In this document: piece by piece, positions 17,634 to 27,460 of the stretch
How positions within the stretch are numbered: position 1 is the stretch's first letter
Layout: the number at the start of each line of letters is the position of its first letter
Origin: Kalaharituber pfeilii
Taxonomy: Eukaryota; Ascomycota; Pezizomycetes; Pezizales; Pezizaceae
NCBI GenBank assembly: GCA_015179045.1
Contig: WHUZ01000036.1
Coordinates: 186,001 to 250,000, forward strand
DNA length: 64,000 bases
Direction: 5' to 3'
Position numbers and translations under genes: made by a program
The notes under the pieces: generated by a model
The model's database searches: none
What the model saw: the letters and a program-made list of their open reading frames with translations, nothing else
Told to the model about the DNA's origin: nothing

Positions 17634-20570
17634 AATGTCGGAAGAAGTAGTGCAGGGAATGGAATTCCTAGGACCAGTAGGAGATGGATGGAGGGGGAGG
17701 TTTATATAATGGACAGAAACGAGGTATGGTGTGTGGATGAGATCCACACATGGGAAAGGAAGGATTGGTGGTTAGCAAGGGTAGGGGAGGCGGGGGATGT
17801 AATTACGGTGAAAGAAAGGGTACAAAGAGCATTGAGAAAGGGCGGGGAGTATGATGGGCAGCTCGATATGATCGAGCAGTTGAGAAAGGATGCTATCGCA
17901 GTAGCGCAAAGAAGGGGGGTACCGGAAGTGATGCAGGTAAAAACTAGAGGTTTGACCGGGATTGGAGAAGTAGCAGCAGTAGTCAGACACTGGAGTGCAG
18001 ATGCAGCGATGTTTAGAAGGTATGAGGAGGGGAAGGATGGGATTGTGATCGAGAAGGAGGAAGTAGTCCTAGAAAATGCTACCAGAGAATGTATTACGGT
18101 GAAGAAGGGACCTATAGTGGTTTTCAAGAAATAACAGGTCACCCCAAGAACAACGAGAGTGATGATGAGCTGGGGGAGGAGGGAAGAGGTAGAAAGAGAA
18201 AGGAGTGCCTCACCATGTGAGGGGAGGAGCAGAAGGAGCCAGGGGAGGAGGAGGAAGATTGAGGAGATTGGAGACTTACAACCAGACTTTGAGCCGATAG
18301 CCCCAATCTTGCCGATAATGCAGGAAGAAGAGAAAGAAGAGATGGAAAGAGGGAAGGAGGAGGGGGAGACTGAGGGAGGAGCGGACGAAGAGATGGAGGA
18401 GGGCGGAGAGGAGGGAGGAGAGGAGGCGGAGAACGAAGAGGAAAGTGAGGAGGAGGAGCAGGGGCAGGGCTAGGTAAGGAGGGAAAGACAGTATTAGCAC
18501 TAGTGCATGCGGTGCAAGTACTGGACAAGAAGAGGGAAGTACTGAAAGAAAAGGGGAAGAATGGAGAGGCGAAGGCAGTGGAGGCAGCGTGGCAGCAGGC
18601 AGCGGCCATTTTGGGAACGACTATATTCGAGGGAGGATGGAAGGAGTTGAGAAAGAAAATGGAGGAGGGGGAGGTGTTGGAGTATACGAGAAAGTGGGAG
18701 ATAACAGAGAAGGAGGTGAAGAGGTGGAAGGAGGAGGCAAGAGAGGCATGGAGGCAGAAGAGAAGGGCAAAGGAAACGGAGATGGAGGAAAGAATGACAG
18801 AGTTGGAGGGGATGGTGAGAGAGATGCATGTAGCAATGGGGCTGGCCTCAGGGAAGGAGGAGAGGAGGCTAGAAAAAGAAAAGAAGAAGAGAGAGGAGGA
18901 AAAGGCAGAAGAGGAGAAGAGGAGGAAGAGAGAAGCAGAAATCCGGGAGATCCGGAAGTGGCAGGAAGAGACGGAAAAGAAGAAGAAGAGGGAGAAGGAG
19001 AGGCGCAAGAAAGCGGAAGAGGAAAGCCAGAGGAAGATCACAGAAGAAAGAAGGGCAACGGTGAGGAGGGCGGAGGTATTGAAGGAGGTAGCGCAGGTGA
19101 TGGAGACACCCGGGAGCTCACAAGCAGAGGTGGCAGCTCTAGAGGAGAAAGAGAAGAAGTTGAAGGAGGAGGCAGAGAGGGCAGCAATGGAGGCGGAAAA
19201 GAGGATTGAAGGGGAGAACTGGACGATAGTGAGGGGGAGGAAGTTGTGGAAGAGAACCTTAAGGACAGTGCATAAGGCGGCAGTACCATTCGGAAAGGAG
19301 GGGGTGGAGGAGAGAAATGTTTTGATAAAGAGGTGTGAGTCACTGTGGGAGGCAACAGCGAAGGAGGAGGGTGAGAGAGGGTGGAGAGTGGCACGAGTGG
19401 AGAGGAACCCGGCAGCTTCCAAGTTTGAGAGGACTTGGTTCTTGATAGACATCGGAGAGAAGGAGAGCCAGAAGGAAGTGATAGAGAGGTTTGGGGCATG
19501 GATGCACCTGATCTTTGGGGAGGATATCGTGAGAGTAGAGGTCCACAACAAGGATGCAGTCCCACTGGTAATGAAGGGAGCTGACTATGAGGAGGGAAGG
19601 GAAGATATAGAGGTGATGAGGAAGAAGTTGAAAGAGGAAAACCCGGACGTCAAGTTCGGGTCCAGACCACCAGTGCGCTTCGGTGTAGTACCACCCATGG
19701 GGAAACCGCGAGTTTCGCAGCTCAAGTTTGAGGTGGTGGATGCGGATGAGGCAGTGAGGGTGTTGAAGAAAGGTTTGGTGTGGAGGGGGCAGAAGAGAGT
19801 GGTAGAAAGATATAAGCCAGGGGGGCACACGCAGGCGGAGGGGCGGGTGAGTTACGCCAGCATGGCGGCAGCGGCGGGGGTAGGAGGGCAGCAGCAGCAG
19901 CAGATGGGGAAGGGAGGGGTGGGGTATAACGGGTACTCAGGGGGACAGGTGGATCTCGGCAATGTCAGGAGATGGCTGTCCGAAGACAACAAAGACATGA
20001 AGAAAATCATCGGAATCCGATGGTTAAGGAAAAAAGACATACTCGTCGGAGAGGGTAAAAAGACAAGTTCCATAGTAGTTTACTTGGAAGAGAAACAAGA
20101 CATGGACAAGGTGCGACACGGAGGGAGATGGCTCAAGGCGAGCCAGTACGAGACTGAAAGAGGACGGAGATGATTCGGACCTACTGACCGCTTCCCCCCG
20201 CAATACCATGTAAACCGCGGGCATTATGTACTTAAGACTTATTTCCTTTGTTGTTCTTAGCTTAAATTAAACCCTCGCCATAGCCCATAGGGCGGCATGC
20301 GAGTAATGAAATAAAAAAAAAAAAAAAAAAAAAAATCAGGGGGACAGGTCATTCCTCCGGGAATAAGTTTCGGACCGCTGGGTGCAGGTCAGCAAGTGCA
20401 GGTAATAGGGACGCAGTTGGGCAGCCAGGGAAGCCAGGGGACGAATTGCTTTAAGTGCGGAAAGAAGGGGCATCTGGCGCGGGAATGCAGGTTCCAGAAG
20501 GGCCAGATGGCATGTTATGCATGTGGCAAGTGGGGCCATATCGCAAGAATCTGTCCAGAGCGACCAAAAC
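17634..20570 (+). pseudogene. LINE A-1 ORF1 (gag-like, coiled coil, two CCHC knuckles), disrupted
   Basis: ATG at 17634 opens MSEEVVQGMEFLGPVGDGW. A 1-nt loss in the G-run near 17690 shifts to the frame VYIMDRNEVWCVDEIHTWERKDWW..(to 18134). TAA replaces the CAG/CAA seen in copy A-2 (FKK-QQVTPRTTR). A further frameshift at about 18465 leads to the long frame 18503-19950: a Glu/Lys/Arg coiled coil (about 18500-19200), then SKFERTWFLIDIG..PPVRFGVVPPMGKPRVSQLKFEVVDADEAV, an RRM-like part, then a Gln-rich stretch. After the inserted B fragment come CFKCGKKGHLARECRF and CYACGKWGHIARICPE, two CX2CX4HX4C knuckles (about 20445-20560). The original job is RNA binding in the LINE RNP. Confidence 0.75.
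19937..20349 (+). mobile_element. 5'-truncated B-type ORF1-only element inside LINE A-1
   Basis: Insert 19951-20335 between perfect duplications TCAGGGGGACAGGT (19937-19950; 20336-20349). It starts inside the ORF1 C-terminal block (LGNVRRWL..GIRWLRKKDIL..GKKTSSIVVYLEE), which stays in frame with the host ORF to a stop at 20171. The 3' UTR (CCGCGGGCATTATGTACTTA), the family-B hairpin (20272-20305) and poly-A follow. Same architecture as B-1 and B-2: the ORF1 end is joined directly to the tail. Confidence 0.9.
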
Positions 20571-20974
20571 GGGCAAAGAAGGGGACGGTGATGCAGGGGA
20601 AGGAGGTGGCCACCGGAAGTGGGTTGCGCCAGAGGGTGAAGGCGTGGAGGAAGGAGAAGAGAGAAGTGGAGGGCTTTGGAAAGGGGAAGGTAATGGAGTG
20701 GAATAGGACAGCGGTGTCCAACTTCACTGCCATGCGCCTGGAGAGAGGAAGATGTGGGTTGTGGTTGAAGAGGATAGGTGCGGCGGAATCGGAGAAGTGC
20801 GGCTGCGGGGAGGCACAGACGGGGGCGCACCTAGCCTTCCAGTGCAGTCAGCAGAGGTTTCGCCCAGAAGGCTTCAGAGAATGGGGGGATGTGGAGAAGA
20901 ACTGGAAAAGAACGGCAGAGAATGGGGAGGAGTGGGATGAGTTGGAAAGGTTCTTTTCCGGGATCAAGTTTTAG
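20571..20974 (+). pseudogene. ORF2 C-terminal segment fused to ORF1 in LINE A-1
   Basis: From KRAKKGTVMQGKEVATGSG onward the frame matches the end of the ORF2 at 52579-54822 (WAKKGTVMQGKEVATGSG..). It carries the basic RVKAWRKEKREVEGF block, the C-terminal zinc motif CGCGEAQTGAHLAFQC, and a similar stop context (ERFFSGIKF). The reading frame is continuous with the zinc knuckles, so the deletion created one fused frame. The catalytic RNase H residues lie upstream of the join and are absent. Confidence 0.85.
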
Positions 20975-21262
20975 GAGCGCGCCGTGCGATGCGATAATTT
21001 TCGTTCCGGTTTGCGAAGGTGTGGAGGGTTTTTAGTGCGCCGTGCGGTTTGCCGACCCGGGTCGGGAAAATTTGCCGTCGGGGAAGCTTGCTTGCCGGGA
21101 TGCGAAAGTGTGGAGAAGAGGGGAGGGGGAGAGGGGGAGATATATGGTGGAGCCTCAGGTTCTAGAAGTAGATAAAAAGTTCTTTGTTTGTTAAGCCTGT
21201 CTCCGGGCTTCGAGGGCTTGCCCAGGGACCCTGCCATAGCTTGGCGCTGTAAGCGGGGTTAT

Positions 21263-21298
<36 letters not shown>

Positions 21299-21300
<2 letters not shown>

Positions 21301-21633
21301 AAAATTTGAACAATGCTTCCTTCACTGCCTCCCTTCTGCTACCGGTATTGCTTCAGCTTAAAATACATGTGTTGCCCGCGTTCCTGCGTAATGGCTGTAG
21401 ATTTTTTCTTGACTTCTGGTCTCCTTTAGGAGTCAACTTTATATTTTTCTATTCTCTAAGCTTGAGAATCATCTCCGGCTCAGAATTCCCAATTTAGCGC
21501 AATGTTGTGAGACCTACGCGCGTTTATGTCTAAGACACGCGCGTGTATATCTTAATTAAGCGCAGGGCCCAAAGATTATGCACACAGGCCCAAAGATTAT
21601 GCGAAGGTGGGCGTTTTCTTTTGCCATGTGACT
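21299..21633. other. Spacer left of duplication copy 2
   Basis: AT-rich, without recognised genes. A short direct repeat, GGCCCAAAGATTATGC (about 21566-21602), is present, and a GCGCGT-containing segment (21520-21545). The duplicated segment begins at the TATGAATCATGCC block near 21634. Confidence 0.5.
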
Positions 21634-21999
21634 GTATGAATCATGCCACAACGCCAACGTTTGTGCGGCTTACGCCACGGCGTTTTTCTTGCAAATCACG
21701 CATCCAGTGCGTTTCTCACCTTCCTGATATGATAACTTCCCTGATACTTCCCTATTCAGTCATGGTTGTTATGCTATGCTTTCTCACGTATATAAACCTG
21801 CTGCTCTTGCGACTCTAAGATCAACAGACTCAACGGCGTCTCTATATCTCCCTTTCGTGATAGCCTTCACCGTGTCAAAGCCCTCGCATGCTCTCCCGCT
21901 CGTATCGTCTCGCCTAGGCCCAGCAGGGCCGCACACGAGTACTGAACTAATAAAAGAATCCCTGTCCGTACTGCTACCACAGCTTTTCTTGTTCGGTGC

Positions 22000-22288
22000 T
22001 GTAGAGGAGGAAAGTGGGCTAGAGGGAAGAAGGAGTAAATCACTGGAATTGAACGAGGTCTGTGGATCTGACTTTCCTCAACCTTGTAACGATGATTATA
22101 TTGTGTGCTATGTTCTACAGGGAAGGCCTCCTCCCCGCCCTCTTGATATACCCGTAATTCTCAAGTGCCCACTTCCTCTTTTGGTAGTTTCCCAGTTCGT
22201 CAACCCGCCGAACCTTCTAGTACCCTCTCCTCTGGCCTTCCTTTACCAGGTCACGTGCAATGCCAAGGCCCTGTCCAGGTTTGCGACA
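22000..22288 (-). repeat. 3' LTR (minus orientation)
   Basis: 289 bp, matching 25785-26071 with scattered substitutions and small indels, so the insertion is not brand new. Sense strand begins TGTCGCAAACC and ends CCTCTACA. Confidence 0.9.
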
Positions 22289-22489
22289 GTCCTCCCCTTC
22301 CGCTGTATGAGTGGGTACATGAATACAGAGGAACTCCAGCAAACACAAGTATCCATGCCCAGTACAATCAAAAAGACCCACAGACCACCACGGCAGCATT
22401 ACAGAAAAAGTAACATAAGTGCACTGACAAATGAGATCAAACACAAATGCTCCTGCGTGGCCACCTTGGCTAACAATCCTCCCTCTTCT

Positions 22490-25450
22490 CTAGGAACGAA
22501 CACCTTTAGCGCATTGAGGGCATACCTTCCCTTGACTTGTCCGGTTTGCAGTACTTCCGAATAACCTGACGATCCATTTCTCACCACTCGCGCCAATCGG
22601 TATGGTTCCTCCCGCTGCCTCCAATTTGCGACCATGCTCTCGATCCTCAATGAACCTTTTGATGATGTCAAAGGACTTCTGCTGCACTCCGCCCCAGGTA
22701 AAGCTCACTGCCACTTTAGTAATCATTGGTTTCTTCTTCTTCCTTCCTTTGTTTAATGTCATCTTCCCCTCCTCTTCTTCATTTACCTCCTTTATTTCCC
22801 ATACCACTGCTGACTTGATAATTCGAGCATGCTCGGCCCTTCCCGGAATCAGGCCAATTTTTCCCTTGCTTGCCATCAAACCAGTCACCACTCCTCTATA
22901 GGAGCCTACTCTCAACCCCACGTGCATTCCTAAAGGGAATATCCGAGATACTGCAACTTTCGTTTTCGGTTTCAGCATCAGGCTGGCCCAAGACATCCGA
23001 GGGAAATGAATTGAATGCAAGAGGACTACCATCCCCCAGACCGTTTCAGTACCCCCATAATCATCAAAAAAGTACTCAAAGATCATTCGACCCAGCTCCT
23101 CCTGTTCTTCACCTCTCTGGTTACCACTAAACCCTTGCTGCTTATTATGTCTATGTAGCGTCTTCAGCAGACTCTCCTCCCCTCTTGGATCCATTCGGAT
23201 GATGGTCCCACTCATCTTTAGTATATTTGTTAATTGCCACTCAATCTCGTCCTCTGCTGATATCTGGGATTTTGCACGATGTGGTTTTGCTTGCCGGTAG
23301 GTTTGGATTTCATGCATTACCGGATCAGTGAGTGGCAGATCTTGTTCCTTTACCACAAGCAAGCTCCACCAGGTATAAAGAAGCCTCTTAACAACCGTTT
23401 GCTTATCTCCTGACAAGACCTCCTTTCCAATCTCAATTCCATACTTCTTGAACCAATCATCCACCTGTTGTTGTGAGGTCTCCTTATCCCAGTTCTTCTC
23501 ATAATCAATTGGTCTTCTTTCTGTAGGAAATTCTGATAACCGGTCTCCAAACGTTTCTTCTTCTTCCTCCCCACTACATGCTCTCTCTATTTTGGATACC
23601 TCACTTGCTTCCACTGCAGCCGGTTGACATTCATCGACACCCGCCTCTACCGCACACACTTTCCACCCCTCCTCCCATTCCTCAGGCTGAGTATCAGCTA
23701 GTATACCCTCCTCCTTCTCGTCACACCCTTGACGTTCATCCACTACATCCGCTTGATGTTCATCTATACTCGCTTCCACACCCACTTGACCTTCATTAAC
23801 ACCCGCTTCCACATTCGCTTGACGTTCTTCCACACTCGCCTCCACATCCGCTTGACGTTCATCTATACTCGCTTCCACATCCGCGGCACCTGCTTGACGT
23901 TTATCAATACCCGCTTCCACATCCGCTTGACGTTCTTCCATACTCGCCGCCACACCCACTTGACGTTCTTCCACACTCGCTTCCACATCCGCTTGACGTT
24001 CATCTATACTCGCCTCCACATCTGCTTGACGTTCTTCCACACTCGCCTCCACCTCCACGGCACTTGCTTGACGTTCATCGACACTCGCCATCGCTTTTTC
24101 AGCTATATCTCCTCTCCTGGTATGTTTATCAACACTCGCCCAAACTTGATGACACTCTACCCTTTTATCTACCATTGCTATCAATTCCACATTCTCATCA
24201 GCAGTTAAGGTGGCCATCAAAGCTTCGATAGTTTCACTATCAGCAACTGTCTCCACCATCTGAACTCCTCTATCAAATACCATTTCTTCATCTATATCTA
24301 CTACTTCAAAGTCTTCAGGAGTTATTTCGATCATTGTTGCTGTTGCCTCCTGTAGTGGCTGCAAGCCATGGTTCAAGTTCATAGGGCGAAGTGGGATGGG
24401 ATTCAAAGATCCTGATCGTGGCTGGTTTGCTGACCGAGCTGGGATTGAAGTTGAAGGGTTTTGTTGTGGGAGTATTTTAGCTCTCAGTTGACGTTGTTCC
24501 TCTTCAGACAACGGGGCATATCGACACTGATAAGACTTATGTCCCTTCATTCCACACTTAATACATTGAATTTCCCTCTTGTTGACTGGAGCTGCCGTAG
24601 GAACTGATGATGCCATCATATTCGTCTGCATCCCATAGTCTCTTTTCAATGGAGCTAAAGCTCCTGATGCATACCCCACAGCATTCCGTTGTGCTAGTTT
24701 CTCCAATCCAGCTGCGACCATACTGGCAATTTTCTCATGTGATGCCAGCATTCTTTCTTGGGATACCAGCAAATCTCTAGTCAGCTCCTCTTGTGACTTC
24801 GGTGGTGGTGGTATTAGAGGTTCCGGTGCTGGGGCCGAACTTCGCCCCAGTCGAGTTCCCTTTAGAAATAGTTCCAACACATCATTTAATGTAAATGGAT
24901 TATTCAAATGCAAACTCATTGCAGTTTGAAGAGTCTCATTAGCCACTCCGTGCAGAAATTTCTGGGCTAGCACATCGGCAAAAGTATCTCCCAAGATACC
25001 ATGAAGCTTCCGTACTTTATCCACATATACTTCAGCAGTATCGGTACCTTGCTTGAAGTTACTGAGCGTATTTAAGGCCCATGTCACATCCTCAGCACGG
25101 GATATAGTCTGTTCTGGAAATCTTGTAGCGAGCGCTGTCATTGCTGTAGTATAATCTGTTCTTTGGTTTTTTTTTTTTTTTTTTTATATCAATACTCGCG
25201 TGCCGCCTAACGGGCTTGTTCTTTGGTTTGTTGCAAGGCCATTCCACCACCTTTGAGCCTCGCCATCAAGAAGCCCTTCCAGAAAGAGGAGCTTTGCCTC
25301 ATTCAAATGTGCTTGCACTGTAAATCTGGCTTCAAGCGCTGGAAAATGAAGTTCCATACTACTTCTAAATCGAGAGACTGGGACACTTCCTTTTGCCCCA
25401 GAAAACCGTAAGGGCCTAAAAAAGGCCATCACTGCCGGTTCCTGTTCCAT
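22490..25450 (-). CDS. Gag with degenerate pol remnant (LTR element ORF), split by a mini-retroposon
   Basis: ATG at about 25450 opens MEQEPAVMAFFRPLRFSG. The retrotransposon Gag domain spans PALEARFTVQAHLNEAK..GEAQRWWNGL and ..RFPEQTISRAEDVTWALNTL..YVDKVRKLH..VANETLQTAM, interrupted at 25170-25216 by a family-B tail. A CCHC knuckle (CIKCGMKGHKSYQC) lies at about 24520-24560. A tandem peptide repeat (DVEASVEERQA / DVEASIDERQA type) covers about 23730-24090. The last 380 residues resemble a collapsed gypsy RT: the pre-RT linker (LYTWWSLLV..DLPLTDPVMHEIQTYRQAKPHRAK), an FFDD box (about 23060-23071) like Y-x-DD, LMLKPKTKVAVSRIFPLG, and FTWGGVQQKSFDIIKRFI. These matches are by eye. Apart from the insertion, the frame is open for 883 codons. 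Confidence 0.75.
23730..24090 (-). repeat. Coding tandem repeat in the gag ORF (33-36 bp units)
   Basis: About ten imperfect copies of a unit encoding V(E/D)ASxxERQA(D/G), visible on the plus strand as repeated GCTTGACGTTC(A/T)TC and CACACTCGCCTCCACATCC. Units combine in pairs into longer repeats. The frame is maintained, so the array expanded as coding DNA. The acidic, helical peptide suggests a spacer or coiled coil. Confidence 0.85.
25157..25229 (-). mobile_element. Mini-retroposon, truncated family-B tail, in the gag ORF
   Basis: Unit 25170-25216: poly-T, ATATCAATACTCGCGTGCCG, CCTAACGGGC. Flanked by TGTTCTTTGGTTT (25157-25169; 25217-25229). Excising it restores continuity of the Gag domain (NGLATNQRT / TTAMTALATRF), so the LTR element was intact here when hit. 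Confidence 0.9.
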
Positions 25451-25500
25451 GATTCTTTGCTTCCTTCGTTTTTGCCAATAAAATCGAGGTTCTGACTCTT

Positions 25501-25705
25501 CGAGGGTTCAGTCACGTAGCTCGCAAGCTTAATGACTTTCAAGAGTTTTACTGAATGCCGAATAAGTTTTCAGTCACGTAGCTCGCAAGCTCAATGACTT
25601 TCAAAGGTTTTACTGAATGAGCCGAATAGGTTTCAGTCACGTAGCTCGCAAGCTGGATGACTTTCAAGGGGTTTGTTCGTAGTAGCTCGCAAGCTACTCT
25701 GTCTT
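25501..25705 (-). repeat. Tandem repeat in the LTR-element leader (about 62-66 bp units)
   Basis: Three and a half copies of a unit containing TTCAGTCACGTAGCTCGCAAGCT..ATGACTTTCAA..GTTTTACTGAATG lie between gag and the 5' LTR. Each has a small palindrome AGCTCGCAAGCT. It sits in the untranslated leader, where packaging or dimerisation signals are expected; that role is inferred. Confidence 0.85.
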
Positions 25706-25784
25706 TTGTCCAGGTCCTTTCTCTTGGTCAACTCCTACTCCTATCTACCTTCACCATCTAGGTCTTCCTAGTACCGCCAAAGTC

Positions 25785-26071
25785 TGTCGAGGAGGAAAGT
25801 GGACTAGAGGGAAGAAGGAGTAAATCACTGGAATTGAACGAGGTCTATGGCTCTGACTTTCTTCAACCTTGTCACGATGATTGTATTGTGTGCTTTGTTC
25901 TACAGAGAAGGCCTCTCCCTCGCCCTCTTGATATACCCGTAATTCTCCAGTGCCCACTTCCTCTTTTGGTAGTCTCCCGGTTCTTCAACCTGCCGAACCT
26001 TCTAGTACCCTCTCCCCTAGCCTTCCTTCCAGGTCACGTGCAATGCCAAGGCCCTCTCCAGGTTTGCGACA
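25785..26071 (-). repeat. 5' LTR (minus orientation)
   Basis: 287 bp. Plus strand begins TGTCGAGGAGG and ends TTTGCGACA, pairing with the LTR at 22000-22288. Followed (minus) after five bases by TGGCGGTACTAGG, a candidate primer-binding site. Confidence 0.9.
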
Positions 26072-26253
26072 GTGCCAAGCTACCGAGATACTTACAACAG
26101 TACGGAGGTGCATAATCTACAGGGTTGCCCTTGTTCTGAGGCGACACCCATGCCCTGGCATGCCTTGTCTGAGCTGCACCAGCAGAAGCTCTGAGTCACA
26201 TTCGTAGATTCAGCTACGGAGTGTTCCAAGCCAGTTGACGATTGTTGCTCTGA

Positions 26254-26511
26254 CATCGGCTTGCCAACGGACATAATAAAGACGGTGAAGATGAACAAGA
26301 GGAAGAAGATCCAGAGAAGGTCGTGCTTGAAAGTATGGAGTGGAGAGGTGTTTGTGCAACGATCGAGTACCAAAAACTTATCAATCAATGGAAAAAGTCA
26401 AAGGGTGTAAATGAAAACTTTGAAACAACTGCCAACAACAAGCACCGAAGTCTGCGCAGGTTGCAGTTTCACCAGGCAGCAAACGATCTGCATTTCTGCA
26501 GGGTTCCATGA
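26254..26511 (+). CDS. Conserved short ORF of unknown function, copy 2
   Basis: Identical in sequence to 5961-6218: acidic N-terminus, ESMEWRGVCATIEYQKL core, basic end, stop TGA. Unrecognised family; could be an exon or a relic. Conservation is not evidence of selection because the whole segment was duplicated recently. Confidence 0.3.
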   Translation, partial: HRLANGHNKDGEDEQEEEDPEKVVLESMEWRGVCATIEYQKLINQWKKSKGVNENFETTANNKHRSLRRLQFHQAANDLHFCRVP

Positions 26512-26689
26512 TCTGAAAGGAGATCGGTAATTGAGGGTACGGAGCCTCTTATACGCGAGCTCATGCCACTACTACACCAGCACATCCTACTTTCACTTAC
26601 TTTGGATGTGATCAATTGCGCCGCTGCAGGGGCACTTGGATGTGTATGTTTTATATTTTACAAGGCATGGATCTTCGGGCTTGGGCAGG

Positions 26690-27390
26690 GGACATTTCTT
26701 TTTTTTTAATATATCAGTAATCGCGTGCCGCCCCAAGCGCTGTGGCGATGTTTAGCTACATAGGAGATAATGGGAAATGAACTGAAAGCTAGGTAAGCAA
26801 CGGAAAGTCCATCGCCGTTATCGCTCTATCCATTCCATCAATGATCTGATTGGGTCCCCATCTTCTTCGCCGCTTTTTCGTGGCTTGAGTAGCGCGTCCC
26901 TACTAGTACCCCCTGGCCATATTGTTCTCCATACCCGGCACCTGTCCAACACGTGGGAGGTTGTCTCCTCCTCCTCTCCACACCATTTGCAAGCGCGCAC
27001 CGTCAGCTTTCCCCAGCTCATGTTGCCAGTGTCTCAGGCCCTTGCCCCCTAGTAGGCCTGCCAGTGTTGCCACCTCGTGCCGCAGTCTTTGTATCAGTCT
27101 GTAGTTCATGCTCAGCCAGTTCCTTTCCTCCGCCCTCCAGGCTTTGGCTTCTTGACGCATGCCGGTCTCCGTGACCATCTCATTCTGATATTGTAGGAAA
27201 GCGCCTGTGTTGGCCGCCTTGTCAGCCTCCGTGTTGCCCCGGACACCCCTGTCTCCTTTTACCCACATCACTGCATCTAGGTCTCCTTTCGCGGCTCGTG
27301 CTTTCCAGGCTGTTCTGACTGTTTGAGCTGCCTCTTCGTGGGTGAGTTTGCCTTCCGCAATCTTTTGGAGCTTGCGCACGAGACATTTAA
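26690..27390 (-). mobile_element. 5'-truncated family-B LINE, copy 2
   Basis: Duplicate of 6398-7065. Here about 30 more bases (near 27257-27287) keep the frame DAVMWVKGDRGVRGNTEADKAANTGAFLQYQNEMVTETGMRQEAKAW, an RNase H C-terminal block (W-VK--RG--GN--AD--A). Copy 1 lost this stretch between GTCTCCTTT repeats. The frameshift before the CKWCGEEEETTSHVLDRC motif is shared. Confidence 0.85.
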
Positions 27391-27460
27391 CTGACATTCC
27401 CACCAGCTGGCACCCGCAAAACCCGCTTTCTTTTCTCCTCTTTTTACTACGAAAAAAAAC

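Larger units (their letters stand above)
17285..21298 (+). mobile_element. Family-A LINE, internally deleted (copy A-1)
   Basis: Plus-strand element with 5' leader (about 17285-17633), ORF1, two zinc knuckles, then a direct join to the last about 115 codons of ORF2, a 3' UTR and a family-A tail (CCTGCCATAG..GTAAGCGGGGTTATGTGATT) with poly-A at 21269-21298. The endonuclease, RT and most of RNase H are deleted. A family-B fragment (19951-20335) sits in ORF1. The exact 5' end and target duplication were not found. The sense strand of ORF1 is almost all purine. Confidence 0.85.
21996..26075 (-). mobile_element. LTR retrotransposon, Ty3/gypsy-derived, non-autonomous
   Basis: Minus-oriented element 22000-26071 with LTRs at 22000-22288 and 25785-26071, ends TG..CA, and the 4-bp duplication GTGC (21996-21999; 26072-26075). 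The uninterrupted target TTCG-GTGC-CAAGC exists at 5775-5787. Next to the 5' LTR (minus) the sequence GACTT-TGGCGGTACTAGG is a plausible primer-binding site. Next to the 3' LTR a purine tract (GGAAGGGGAGGA) is the likely PPT. The interior holds one long gag-like ORF and no protease, complete RT, RNase H or integrase, so it must depend on another element. Confidence 0.9.

Noticed and set aside
18139..19551. 470-codon Ser/Pro/Leu-rich minus frame
   Set aside because: Antisense of the purine-rich coiled-coil ORF1 of LINE A-1; a pyrimidine-only strand rarely forms stops.
5456..26110. Full LTR identity for the TATA/AATAAA block flanking the LTR element in copy 2
   Set aside because: Only one end (TATGAATC) is definable, no second LTR or target duplication was found, and the right side is simply shared duplicated DNA; kept as an LTR-like fragment only.
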